Origin: Candidatus Gugararchaeum adminiculabundum
GTDB lineage: Archaea; Micrarchaeota; Micrarchaeia; Burarchaeales; Gugararchaeaceae
Direction: 5' to 3'
NCBI GenBank assembly: GCA_902384795.1
Contig: CABMDC010000007.1
Coordinates: 62,001 to 126,000, forward strand
Length of the DNA stretch: 64,000 nucleotides
The notes under the pieces were generated by a model. That model was given only the letters and a program-made list of their open reading frames with translations. It was not told the DNA's origin and ran no database searches. This document shows positions 1-9,448 of this stretch, piece after piece (position 1 is the first letter of the stretch; each line of letters begins with the position of its first letter). Both the position numbers and the translations under genes were made by a program.

Positions 1-45
1 GTGGTAAAGAGCCTGGTTGGCGCGACGGACGTTTGCGGGTGGTAG
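1..45 (+). CDS. 3' end of an upstream gene cut by the window edge; tail (..VVKSLVGATDVCGW) resembles the tail of the next VirB2-like protein
   Basis: Frame 1 open from base 1 to TAG at 43-45; next ATG at 48. Confidence 0.4.
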   Translation: MVKSLVGATDVCGW

Positions 46-47
46 GC

Positions 48-275
48 ATGACTATAGATTTTAGCGGCATAGCCGCCTCCCTCAAACTCCTGGCCGTGTT
101 CTTCGGCGTGATAGTGTCGGCTTACGCCGGATTCGTGCTAATCACGAACCAGAACCCGGAAACGCGCAACGAGTGGAAGGAAATCATCGCAGGCGTAGTC
201 ATCGGCCTGTCAATCCTGTTCATAGCGCCTTTGCTTGCCAGCACTTTGACCGGGGGGTCGTATTGTGGAGGCTGA
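48..275 (+). CDS. Small two-TM protein, VirB2/TrbC/CedA1-like pilin candidate
   Basis: 75 aa, two hydrophobic helices separated by a short polar loop; directly upstream of VirB6-like and VirB4-like genes. Confidence 0.5.
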   Translation: MTIDFSGIAASLKLLAVFFGVIVSAYAGFVLITNQNPETRNEWKEIIAGVVIGLSILFIAPLLASTLTGGSYCGG

Positions 276-279
276 AGCT

Positions 280-1848
280 ATGAAAAGGCTGCTATTGTTA
301 TTGCTGCTTGCTGGTTTTGCTTCAGCCAAGCCAGTCTGCCCTTCCTATCCTTACGGCGACTTTGTTTGGGAGAGCGATTATAAGCCGCCTGGAGCGCCCC
401 CAGACACGCTCCTGGACGAGTGCCCTAAGACGGGAGTAGACCAAGCCATATGCGCAGCCGCTTCTAACCAAAGCCTGACAATCCAAGAGCGGAAGCAGCT
501 CGTACTAGATGGTTTGACTGAAAATGCTTCTTTCCCGGATTTTGACGCTGCGAGAAAGTGGAATGAAAAACTCGCTTTTTCCAAGTACGCGCCTGACGGG
601 GTTCAAACAAAAAGCTCCGTGAACATCCGCGATGCCTGGCTCAAAATCTCCTCAATTGAGCCCTCAGTTTATGCCAAGAACGGGAGCGAGCTGTTAATCA
701 ATTCCAGCAGCGTGATCCATTCCAGCTACAATTCCACGCTAGTAATCAAGAAAGAAGTTTTTAGCGAAGACTGCAAAACCGAGTACGAAGTTTGCGGATA
801 CAAGTATTCGCTCCAAGAAAAACTTACTGAAACCAAGGCTTCATCCAATCTGAAAATTGATTCAGAGTACTTCATCCACCACTGGCACGAAGTAGTTGTA
901 TGTTATGGTACTGACTCAGGAACCGTCTGCTTTACCGTGTGCGAGTATTACAAAAGCGAAGACAAAAAAGACTCGCTAACCCTGAGTGACGAGTCAAACG
1001 TTTCCCTGAAAAGCGAAGACGTTGCCGCTTTTTCTTTCATTGAATCTTTTGAGCACGGCTTGGCTGAAGGCTGGTTGGTATTCGTTTCAACTGAAAACTT
1101 CAATCACGCAATATTCACGCTGGACAATTCCCAAGTCAAGCTTGAGCAGAATTCTTACCAGTTGTCAGCCAACCTTTCTCCGTACAATCCAATAACCCCA
1201 GAAGCACTCGATTCTCCGGTTGATTTCGAGTCTCACGAGCTAAGCGTTTATTCTAGAAACACTTTGAAAGCAAACGGAAGCGCATTATTGGCATACCTGA
1301 AGGAAAATGATTCGGCAGTGCTCGATAGGTTAAACGAACAAGGGTTTGCGATAAAAGATTCCGAGATTTACAGGTATGAAAAAGTCCACTTTCTTGTGCC
1401 AGTAAAAGAGCTGAACTGCTCCCTAGATTTTTATGGGCATTTTTCTTACACGCATGAAGACAATTTTTGCATTTTCACTAACGAAGACCCGGTGCTAAAC
1501 CTGAGCCTGGCTAACCGAACGAATGAAAGCATTACGGTCAACGTCAGTTTTTACGAAAACAATTCAGGAATAGGCTACCCAGACAAACTCATACAGCTCA
1601 AGTACGCCAACCAGACAATCAACGTTACAACCGACGAAAACGGGGAAGCGCTGGCAGTCTTTTCTTACTTCCAATACTCGTCATTAGTTAGCGCGGAATT
1701 TGATACTGATTTCAAAACGAAGAGCGCCAGCGCGAAACTGGTAATTCCGTTTGATCCCTCGCAGTTGTGGGGAGACTTTTTCTCCATTCTCTCGCTCATT
1801 TTGGTTTTCTACTTGCTTTACAAACTTTCAAGGAGGCTGGTGCAATGA
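280..1848 (+). CDS. Secreted, C-terminally membrane-anchored protein of the transfer module
   Basis: Signal peptide MKRLLLLLLLAGFASA, many N-x-S/T sites, C-terminal TM then RR; in operon with T4SS-like genes. Confidence 0.6.
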   Translation: MKRLLLLLLLAGFASAKPVCPSYPYGDFVWESDYKPPGAPPDTLLDECPKTGVDQAICAAASNQSLTIQERKQLVLDGLTENASFPDFDAARKWNEKLAFSKYAPDGVQTKSSVNIRDAWLKISSIEPSVYAKNGSELLINSSSVIHSSYNSTLVIKKEVFSEDCKTEYEVCGYKYSLQEKLTETKASSNLKIDSEYFIHHWHEVVVCYGTDSGTVCFTVCEYYKSEDKKDSLTLSDESNVSLKSEDVAAFSFIESFEHGLAEGWLVFVSTENFNHAIFTLDNSQVKLEQNSYQLSANLSPYNPITPEALDSPVDFESHELSVYSRNTLKANGSALLAYLKENDSAVLDRLNEQGFAIKDSEIYRYEKVHFLVPVKELNCSLDFYGHFSYTHEDNFCIFTNEDPVLNLSLANRTNESITVNVSFYENNSGIGYPDKLIQLKYANQTINVTTDENGEALAVFSYFQYSSLVSAEFDTDFKTKSASAKLVIPFDPSQLWGDFFSILSLILVFYLLYKLSRRLVQ

Positions 1849-2810
1849 AAAAACTGTTTGCTTTATTCGCCGCATTTCTGCTCGTCTCTACCCTAATTTT
1901 CGCAGATAACACCGTGGACATCCAGGTTTCTTCCAGTTCGTGCAACGGCTCTGGAGGCCTGATCGAATCAATCCAGAACATTCCCGCCTGCATCGTTGAG
2001 AAGTTTTTCAACTTCATTTTTGACGGTTTGACATTCGCAGTTCAGGCATTTCTGAACGCGACTTTTTCTCTGATCCTTGCGGTTCCTGACGTGCACTGGT
2101 TCTGCTCCCCTTACAACGCGATAATGGGCATAATCGAATCCCTGTACACGCTCATAATAATGGGGCTGGGATTGTTTTACGTTGTCCGTTCCACTGACGT
2201 TGAGGGAAGGATTACCGCAAAAAAATGGCTCAAAAACATTTTCCTAATGGTCATTACTCTGGCGTTTTCCTTCTACATTTTTGAAGCCATAATCCAGGTA
2301 AACCAGTCGATAACCTCTTCCCTGCTCAATCAGGCTTCAACCAATTTCTTCAGCGTAAAGTCCAGCCTTTCAAACCTCCTCTTCGCGATAGTGATACTCC
2401 TGCTTTTCACCCTTGTAGCAGTAGTAACTTTCTTCACTCTCCTATTTCGCTACATCTTGCTCCCGTTCCTGCTGTTCCTGTTCCCTTTCGCGATTTTCTT
2501 CTATTTCCTTCCGATAGCAGAAAACTTTGGCAAATTCCTGCTCAAACTCATTCTGCTGATAGTTTTCATGTCCAGCCTGGACGCGCTCCTAATCCTAGGG
2601 TTCTTCTCTCTATTCAATGCTGCTGACCCTACCTTGGCTGATGAATTCATCCACGCAATGGCCGGGGTTGCGGCTTTCGGGGCAATCGGAGTCGCAAATG
2701 TGATCATTTACGTTATAGCGATTTTGATGGTTTTGCAGCAGGGGTTCAAACTGAGAGGGGAATTTTTGTCGCAACTGACAAGACTAGCGATTCTTGCTTC
2801 AATGCTGTGA
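1845..2810 (+). CDS. Polytopic membrane protein, VirB6/TrbL/CedA-like
   Basis: Signal peptide plus multiple TM helices; AGGAGG upstream of ATG 1845; position between pilin and VirB4. Confidence 0.5.
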   Translation: MKKLFALFAAFLLVSTLIFADNTVDIQVSSSSCNGSGGLIESIQNIPACIVEKFFNFIFDGLTFAVQAFLNATFSLILAVPDVHWFCSPYNAIMGIIESLYTLIIMGLGLFYVVRSTDVEGRITAKKWLKNIFLMVITLAFSFYIFEAIIQVNQSITSSLLNQASTNFFSVKSSLSNLLFAIVILLLFTLVAVVTFFTLLFRYILLPFLLFLFPFAIFFYFLPIAENFGKFLLKLILLIVFMSSLDALLILGFFSLFNAADPTLADEFIHAMAGVAAFGAIGVANVIIYVIAILMVLQQGFKLRGEFLSQLTRLAILASML

Positions 2811-2814
2811 TCCC

Positions 2815-3870
2815 ATGGGCTATGACATTCCAGACCAGGTAAAGTACAAAGAGAAGATAGTGTTCAACTTGGACGCGCACCAGCTAATCTGCGCGCTGTT
2901 GTTCGGAGGCGGCGCAGTTATTGCTTACGGGCTGCCGGTTCAGGGCGAGCTGAAGCTCATTGCTCCTGGCGTCATCGTGCTGATTGGAATCGGCTTCGTT
3001 TTTCTCAGGCTTGAGAACATGATTCTCATTCGCGTGGCGTTCTTCAATGAAACGCGTTTCAGGAGTTTTGTCAGATGGGTTCTCAGGAAGGCTCTCAGAA
3101 AGAATATCGACGCTAACAAGGAGTTCAAGGAGAGGGTAATCCAAGTCAAGGGGATTGAGCGGCGCACTTTTATCCTAGGCAACGAAGAGATCCGCGCGGT
3201 GCTGAGAATAACGCCGCTCAACTTCGCCCTTTTCGATGACGACAGAAAGAAGTCGCTCATCAGCAACTACCGCGAATTCCTTAACCACCTCACCTACCCT
3301 GTCGAAATGGTAATACGAACCACAAGCGTCGGCTTGGGCGACTATTATACTGCGTACGAAAAGGGCGCGAAGGGGCTGGCAAATGAGTCTTTCAACGAGC
3401 TCTATCAGGACTTCAAAAAGACGGAAACAGCATTTCTCGAAAAGAACGACACAAAGGAGAGGGGCTATTTTCTGGTCATTTCGTTCTGGACAAACTCAAA
3501 AGACCTTGAAGAATCGTTCGGAAAGCTTGACGAGCGCGTGGAGATAGTCAAAGAAAAACTTTGCGATTGCGGGATTGTCGGCGAGAGGCTCAAGGGTGAG
3601 AAACTTTTCCCGTTCATCGTTTCGTACTTCATAGCCGAGGAAAAAAGAGGTGAGAAAGATGGAGGAAAACAAAAACCAGCAGGAGGAGGAAAAAACGCCG
3701 GAACAGAAGGAGCTGGAGGAAAAGGAGAAGGAAGCAAAGGAGGACAAGGTGGCGCAGGAAAACCTGAAGGCGCTCGTACCAAAAACAATAGAGTTGAGCC
3801 CAACGGCCATAAAGATCAACGACACGTACCACAGCATCCTAAAGGCGAAAGGCTACCCGCGGCGGGTTGA
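2815..3870 (+). CDS. PrgI-like two-TM protein fused to a VirB4/TraC N-terminal-like domain
   Basis: Two TM helices near the N-terminus, then a soluble domain; precedes the VirB4 ATPase and overlaps it by about 210 nt. Confidence 0.55.
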   Translation: MGYDIPDQVKYKEKIVFNLDAHQLICALLFGGGAVIAYGLPVQGELKLIAPGVIVLIGIGFVFLRLENMILIRVAFFNETRFRSFVRWVLRKALRKNIDANKEFKERVIQVKGIERRTFILGNEEIRAVLRITPLNFALFDDDRKKSLISNYREFLNHLTYPVEMVIRTTSVGLGDYYTAYEKGAKGLANESFNELYQDFKKTETAFLEKNDTKERGYFLVISFWTNSKDLEESFGKLDERVEIVKEKLCDCGIVGERLKGEKLFPFIVSYFIAEEKRGEKDGGKQKPAGGGKNAGTEGAGGKGEGSKGGQGGAGKPEGARTKNNRVEPNGHKDQRHVPQHPKGERLPAAG

Positions 3871-6046
3871 GGACGGCTGGCTTCAGTCGTTCATGAGCAA
3901 AAATGACGCTTATGACATTTCGATTCACGTAGAACCATCCGGCATAAACGAAACTCTCGCGTTCCTGCACAACCAGATTATCCGGCAAACTTCCGATCTC
4001 ATCGCTTCGACAGCAAAAGGCACGCCGAACCCCTCGCTCGAAATCAAGCTCTCGGACACGAAGAAGCTTCACGACGCGTTGTACAAGGGCGAGGAAAAAA
4101 TGTTCAACGTGTCGCTCTACATCAACAACAAGGCGCGGGACAAGAAAACGCTTAACATGCTCCTGGAAAAATGCCGCGCCAACCTGAATTCGCTCCTAAT
4201 AATTCCCGAGCAGGTAGAATACAATGTCGTGGACGGGCTGATTTCCGCCCTGCCAATCGGAGTTGACAAGATGAGGGAGCAGCGCGAGTTCACGACAAGC
4301 GCTTTGGCTGCGACCTTCCCGTTTCTCTCAACCAGCTCGCCAGATAAGACAGGCATCCTGTTTGCGCATGAAGAGGATAGCAAGACGCCGATTTTCATAG
4401 ACTTCGGATCAATGAGCAACAAGCACTTTTTCATAATAGGGATTACCGGATCTGGCAAGAGCTATGCCGCGAAATATCTCATGATGCAGGCGCTCATTGC
4501 CGAAAACCCCAGAATTTACATACTCGACCCAAACGCGGAATACAGCGACCTCTGCCAAGAGCTGGGCGGAGAGAACATTGAACTCTCCAGATACTCGCAG
4601 AACTGCATAAACGTCTTTGATCTGGCTGGCGAGGATTTTGGCGACAAGCTCCTCAGCCTCCTGTCTGTTTTCGACATAATCACGGGCGGATTGTCGGAAG
4701 CGCAGAAGGGCGTGCTTAACGACGTGCTGCCGCGTGCTTATGCAAAGAAGGAAATACGCCAGGATGACGCTTCGAGCTGGGGAAAGGAGCCGCCCACGTT
4801 CGGCGAAGTGTTCGCCGAGATACGCGATTTCCTCAGAAGGTACTCAAAGAAAAGTTCGCAGGGCTCGCAGGACTTGCGCAGGAGCGCCGAAGTCCTGATG
4901 AATAGGGTCGGTATGTACACGAAACCCGGTTTCTTCAGCTTTCTCGACAAGCAAAGCAAGCTCAACATGGGCAAGAGGATGATGAACTTTGACCTGTCCG
5001 CCCTGCCCGCTGCAGTAAAACCTGTCGTGATGTTCTCCGTGATGGATCTGATAGCCCGCGAAATAAAACGGGACAAGGAGCCGAAAATCTTCCTGATTGA
5101 CGAGGGATGGGCGCTCCTGAAAAGCAAGGAAACAGCGAACTACCTGCTCGACTTCATCAAGACTTCCAGGAAGTTCGGCGCTTCAATCGGCTTCATAAGC
5201 CAGGAGATAGAGGACCTGATGGAAAGCGAAAGCGGAAGGTCAATTTTGAACATGACTTCGACAAAGATACTCATGAAGCAGAATTCGAGCAACATTGACC
5301 TCATCCACCGGAACATGAGGCTCAACGAGCACGAGCGGGATTTCCTGCTCAGGTGCAAGAAGGGCCATGGCCTGCTCATCACCGAGCGCGGCCATTACAA
5401 GTTCTTCACGTTCGCATCGCCGAAAATGCACGGGTTCATAACAACCGATCCAAAGGAGATTTCGGACCCTAAAAGAAGGGAAGCGATGGAGAAGAAACTC
5501 AAACAAAACGAGGAGATGAGACGCCTGGCGGAAACCGCAAGCAGGGTGGCTGCCGAGGAGAAAGACCCGCTGCGCGAACTTGGCATAAACGAACGGTTCT
5601 TTTTGGCAAGGGAACTGAACAAGAAACAAACTGAACTCTTGATTGAAAGGGAGAAGTTTGAAGCACACGAAGTGGTAGGGCTGGGGAGAAAAGGAAGAAA
5701 GATGAAGGTGTTCGTGAGGCTTGGGAAAGGCGAGGGATTCGACCACTTCGCTCTCCGCAAGCTGATTGAGCGGGAGCTAAAGGCAAGGAACGTGGCTTAC
5801 ACTCCTTTCATGAGCGAGAAGCCGGACATCGTTTTCAATACTGGAAAAGCTGACGCATGTTTTGAAATTGAAACTGGAAAGAACAAGAAGAAGCAGGTAG
5901 AGGAGAAGATGAAAAGGCTGGAAAAGGAGTACGGTGTCCACTTCATCGTTGTTACGAAATGGAAACTGAAACGGAAGTACCGTGATTTCAAGAGTGTGAT
6001 AAGCCGAGCGGAAGTGATAGAGGAGCTCGACAAACTATTCAAGTAG
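3659..6046 (+). CDS. VirB4/TraC/CedB-like (HerA/FtsK superfamily) ATPase with C-terminal putative PD-(D/E)XK-like domain
   Basis: Walker A GITGSGKSYAAKYLMM, Walker B KIFLIDEGWALL; C-term KPDIVF...ACFEIETGK; RBS gaggtga before ATG 3659. Confidence 0.8.
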   Translation: MEENKNQQEEEKTPEQKELEEKEKEAKEDKVAQENLKALVPKTIELSPTAIKINDTYHSILKAKGYPRRVEDGWLQSFMSKNDAYDISIHVEPSGINETLAFLHNQIIRQTSDLIASTAKGTPNPSLEIKLSDTKKLHDALYKGEEKMFNVSLYINNKARDKKTLNMLLEKCRANLNSLLIIPEQVEYNVVDGLISALPIGVDKMREQREFTTSALAATFPFLSTSSPDKTGILFAHEEDSKTPIFIDFGSMSNKHFFIIGITGSGKSYAAKYLMMQALIAENPRIYILDPNAEYSDLCQELGGENIELSRYSQNCINVFDLAGEDFGDKLLSLLSVFDIITGGLSEAQKGVLNDVLPRAYAKKEIRQDDASSWGKEPPTFGEVFAEIRDFLRRYSKKSSQGSQDLRRSAEVLMNRVGMYTKPGFFSFLDKQSKLNMGKRMMNFDLSALPAAVKPVVMFSVMDLIAREIKRDKEPKIFLIDEGWALLKSKETANYLLDFIKTSRKFGASIGFISQEIEDLMESESGRSILNMTSTKILMKQNSSNIDLIHRNMRLNEHERDFLLRCKKGHGLLITERGHYKFFTFASPKMHGFITTDPKEISDPKRREAMEKKLKQNEEMRRLAETASRVAAEEKDPLRELGINERFFLARELNKKQTELLIEREKFEAHEVVGLGRKGRKMKVFVRLGKGEGFDHFALRKLIERELKARNVAYTPFMSEKPDIVFNTGKADACFEIETGKNKKKQVEEKMKRLEKEYGVHFIVVTKWKLKRKYRDFKSVISRAEVIEELDKLFK

Positions 6047-6129
6047 CCGCACAGTATAATTCGCCCCTGCGACTTGCTGCGCAGATCAACGTTCTGGCTG
6101 CCAGAACTCGCGATTTCAAAGGAATCGGT

Positions 6130-6178
6130 GCGTCCCGGTTGTTTATAAAGGACGGGACGCAATTTGAGTTGCGTCCCG
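6130..6178. promoter_or_regulatory. Triple inverted-repeat operator/attenuator candidate around a TATA-like box
   Basis: GCGTCCCG (6130-6137), CGGGACGCAA (6153-6162), TTGCGTCCCG (6169-6178); TTTATAAA at about 6142. Confidence 0.5.
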
Positions 6179-6249
6179 CGCTTCGGATTAAGCGAACTGC
6201 GGATAGTTTAAATTATGGCAGAGTGATAACGAACTCATGAGGTTTTGTC

Positions 6250-7260
6250 GTGGGAAGCAGGTTTGAGAATCTTTGGACGTGTGTCAAATCCGAGCAGAAC
6301 GAAGCCAGGGAGAACTTTTTCACTGAGCTGTTCGCGCTGTTGCTCACCTCAAACAAAAAGCTCTGCGGAGAGTTCGTGTATTTGTTGTTTGATAAGAAAG
6401 AATCGGAGTCTATGACGGAACAGGAGTTTTTTGTTGAAACACAACTGTCATTTGAAGACGGAAGACCCGACATGCTGGTTAGAAACAAAGATTACTTTGT
6501 TGTTTTTGAGCATAAGGTAGGCGCTGAGCGAGGAGAGATGCAACTCGAAAGATATGTTAAGATTTTGGAAAAGAACAAAGGGGATCGGAAAGCAATGTTG
6601 GTTTATATTGATATTGAAGTTCCTGAAGATTTGGAGATAGGCGAAATTTGCAAACAGAAAGAGATTGGTTTTGGAAAATTCAGTTGGAAACAAATATGGG
6701 GAATGTTAAAAAAGTTGGAGAAGGAAAACAAGAAGACTTTTGATCCCGCATTTAAGGTTCTGTTGAAAGAGTTTTATAGATATATGGAGGTGCAAGGTAT
6801 GGACGAATTTGAAGGATTTAGTATCCGTGATTTAGGGGTATGGGGTGAGTTCCGACCTGTTGTCGTGAAGATGATGAAAATTTTGGAGGCTTTGAAAGAG
6901 CAGTTGCCAAAAAACTTCGAAACTGGGCTGTTAGGAAAAGTGGATAACAAGGTAAATTATTATGGGTGCGGAATAAAGAAAAATGGGCGGGACTTGGTTT
7001 GGGTTGGCTTCGTAGATGGTGACGAAATGTCCGGGATAAATCTGATTGTTCAGGTTACTAAGGACAAGGAATTGCTAGTGAACGCAGACCAGCTTTTACG
7101 AAGAGGATTTAAACATGACAATAATTGGGGCGGACTAAGTCGGATTGAATCGCTATTTAAACTGGCCCCACCAAACCTTGACAAGGACGAACAGAAAAAT
7201 AAGATAATAAACTTCTACCTTGACGGGATAAAGCAGGTTACGGATTGCATGAAACGCTAG
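6250..7260 (+). CDS. PD-(D/E)XK nuclease family protein
   Basis: GRPDMLVRNKDYFVVFEHKVGA catalytic signature. Confidence 0.75.
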   Translation: MGSRFENLWTCVKSEQNEARENFFTELFALLLTSNKKLCGEFVYLLFDKKESESMTEQEFFVETQLSFEDGRPDMLVRNKDYFVVFEHKVGAERGEMQLERYVKILEKNKGDRKAMLVYIDIEVPEDLEIGEICKQKEIGFGKFSWKQIWGMLKKLEKENKKTFDPAFKVLLKEFYRYMEVQGMDEFEGFSIRDLGVWGEFRPVVVKMMKILEALKEQLPKNFETGLLGKVDNKVNYYGCGIKKNGRDLVWVGFVDGDEMSGINLIVQVTKDKELLVNADQLLRRGFKHDNNWGGLSRIESLFKLAPPNLDKDEQKNKIINFYLDGIKQVTDCMKR

Positions 7261-7289
7261 CTTTTTTCGACTTTTTGCCCCGTGCTTTT

Positions 7290-8006
7290 TCATGGATTAG
7301 TTTTGATTCCAAATATTTCTTCTGCCAACACTAGAACATCATGCACGTCGCCTTCCAGGTATTTTTGGAAGTTGGGGTTCTTGCTTTTCCATAGCTCGTA
7401 AATCGTTCTGCCCTTGTCTGCCGAAGTAGTTCCCTGCGCCAGCTCTTTTACCCTCATCAGGTCTAGGTGCCTGAACATTTCGTGGTTTACCGCGCTTTGA
7501 AGAGATTTGTACTTTGCCGGAGCCTTGTCGTGTTCCGCAATGGCAAACCTTAGGGGGTGCATTAGGTCAAGGATGTAGGCGCGAGTGCACGCATCTTTGA
7601 GCGCCCAGTACTCTTTAGGGAAAGCGTTAACTTTTCCCAGCTTCTTGTTGTAGTCATCATACCATTTCAGCTTAAGGTTTAGGAGAGGGAAATCATAGCC
7701 TGAAATATTGTACCCCAAGAGCACTAATGGTTTTACTACGTTCATGTATTTTGCTGCCTCGTTCATCAGCTCTATTTCTGCCTCGTCAGAATCATCCTTT
7801 AAAGTGAAAATTTCAGACTCAATCTTATAACCAACCCGTCTGGACACGCCTATCCCAAGAAGCCGCTCGCCTGTCAAGAAGTCGTCGCCCTCCAAGATCT
7901 TCGTCTCCAAATCAATGGAAACAACCCTAAACCAGTTCTCCCTAACCAAGTCAATAATGGACTGGGTGAAAGAGTTGTAATCCAGCTTTTTTGTATCGTA
8001 AGCCAT
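7290..8006 (-). CDS. Predicted 3'-5' exonuclease related to the PolB exonuclease domain (DEDD, RNase H-like)
   Basis: SIDLETK (DxE), LGYNISGYDFPLL (NxxxxD) motifs. Confidence 0.65.
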   Translation of the reverse strand: MAYDTKKLDYNSFTQSIIDLVRENWFRVVSIDLETKILEGDDFLTGERLLGIGVSRRVGYKIESEIFTLKDDSDEAEIELMNEAAKYMNVVKPLVLLGYNISGYDFPLLNLKLKWYDDYNKKLGKVNAFPKEYWALKDACTRAYILDLMHPLRFAIAEHDKAPAKYKSLQSAVNHEMFRHLDLMRVKELAQGTTSADKGRTIYELWKSKNPNFQKYLEGDVHDVLVLAEEIFGIKTNP

Positions 8007-8024
8007 ATAACACACTTTTCCAGA

Positions 8025-8750
8025 TTAAAGTTTCGTTTTCTTTATTTCATCCATCTTCTGATATAGAAGCCTATCGAATTGCACACCAGAAATCTCCAAC
8101 TGTTTGCAGATTTTGTCTAAAACTTCATGTTCGACTTCTTCATATAGCTCCTTCTTCTCCGCAAATCCCCTCGGTAGTTTTATTCCAACTTTCTTGAAGA
8201 TTGATGCAACTCTTGTGTCAAAAGCAACTGCGTTCTCGAGCACTCCCAACGTCATTAAAAAGTCTCTTGCGCTCTTGTGCTTCATGTATCTGAAAGTCCC
8301 GATAATGCTGCCTATCTTTAGTTTATCAGAGTCAAGTTCGCTAACCTGTTTTATCATGTTTTTTGGTCCGCCCTTGAAAGTTTTTAGTATTCTGAAATTG
8401 TACGTCAAAAACTTAGCCTTATTAGCATAATACCTCGTCCCTAGTCGGTATAGTGTCTTCTGGATAATTTCCCTGACCTTTTCCTCGTTCTTTATCCTTT
8501 TCAATCTGTTATAAGAGAGAACTTTATAGAACCAGTTTTCTAACCTTTTGTTATCCTCCATTTTCTCAACTGACGCAGAAGAACCTACGACCATGGCCTG
8601 CCTAACCACAGTAAGCCAAATTTCATTATTATCCATTGTCTTCCAATTGTCTTTTGTAGGAACCTCTGTCTTGCTAAGAAAAAGGTCGCGTATCTTCTTG
8701 AATTTCTTCAAATGCTGTTCGCCTATTTTTAATTCAGTTACTTCAACCAT
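8025..8750 (-). CDS. HhH-GPD/Ogg-like DNA glycosylase-like protein
   Basis: MKHKSARDFLMTLGVLENAVAFDTRV resembles the K..A..FL...G...D.R. core of archaeal Ogg-type glycosylases. Confidence 0.5.
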   Translation of the reverse strand: MVEVTELKIGEQHLKKFKKIRDLFLSKTEVPTKDNWKTMDNNEIWLTVVRQAMVVGSSASVEKMEDNKRLENWFYKVLSYNRLKRIKNEEKVREIIQKTLYRLGTRYYANKAKFLTYNFRILKTFKGGPKNMIKQVSELDSDKLKIGSIIGTFRYMKHKSARDFLMTLGVLENAVAFDTRVASIFKKVGIKLPRGFAEKKELYEEVEHEVLDKICKQLEISGVQFDRLLYQKMDEIKKTKL

Positions 8751-9440
8751 TCAAATCAGCCCAGCTAACTCGCTTATATTATTCAGCTCATAGTCCGCTT
8801 TAAGCCCTTTTACTTTGGGCCATTTTATCTCTTCATCTTCTCCCCATTTTGCCAATGCGGCTTTCATGCCTGCATCCTGGGCTCCTTTAACATCCCTGCC
8901 GATGGAATCCCCAACCATGAGCACTTCATCAGGCTTGACGCCAAATGCTTCGATAGCTTTCAGAAATGGAAGCTTGCTTGGTTTCAGTTCTCCCGTATCA
9001 TCAAAAGTGATTACAACGCTGAAAATTCCGTATAATCCGAGTTTCCTGAGCCTATTTTCGGCTTTGATTTTTGGTGCATCGCTGAGTATGCCCAGAATTA
9101 TTCCTTTTTCTTTTAGCTTGAGGAGTGTTTCCTTGATTTTAGGATATGGTTTGAGGTGCTTCTTTCTCTCGCCCAAATATGCGAGTATTGCGGCTTCTAG
9201 CAGTTCTCTGTCTTCCTTGCCCGTTTTGCTTTTGATGAACTTTTCAAAGGCAGTGTTGTTGTCTATCCCTTCCTGCCAATAACACTGAAACAATTCCTTG
9301 AAGCACTGATCTTCATCCATGTTTAAGCCGGATTTTATCATTGCTTTGGCTGCTGCGCGGGTTGCTTCGCGCTTCATGCTAACAAAATCCGTAAGGGTGT
9401 TGTCCAGGTCGAAAAGGATTGCTTTCAGACAGTTGTTCAT
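8751..9440 (-). CDS. HAD-superfamily hydrolase
   Basis: LFDLDNTLTD, LGILSDAP, MVGDSIGRDVKGAQDAGM motifs. Confidence 0.9.
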   Translation of the reverse strand: MNNCLKAILFDLDNTLTDFVSMKREATRAAAKAMIKSGLNMDEDQCFKELFQCYWQEGIDNNTAFEKFIKSKTGKEDRELLEAAILAYLGERKKHLKPYPKIKETLLKLKEKGIILGILSDAPKIKAENRLRKLGLYGIFSVVITFDDTGELKPSKLPFLKAIEAFGVKPDEVLMVGDSIGRDVKGAQDAGMKAALAKWGEDEEIKWPKVKGLKADYELNNISELAGLI

Positions 9441-9448
9441 GTGGATTC

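Noticed and set aside
3465-3837. Several 67-113 aa minus-strand ORFs opposite the PrgI/VirB4 junction
   Set aside because: Phe/Ser/Leu-rich translations of the purine-rich antisense strand; no start context, overlap strong coding genes.
6250-7260. PD-(D/E)XK protein as part of the split-McrBC operon
   Set aside because: It is on the opposite strand, convergent with the operon, and has its own promoter-like repeat region.
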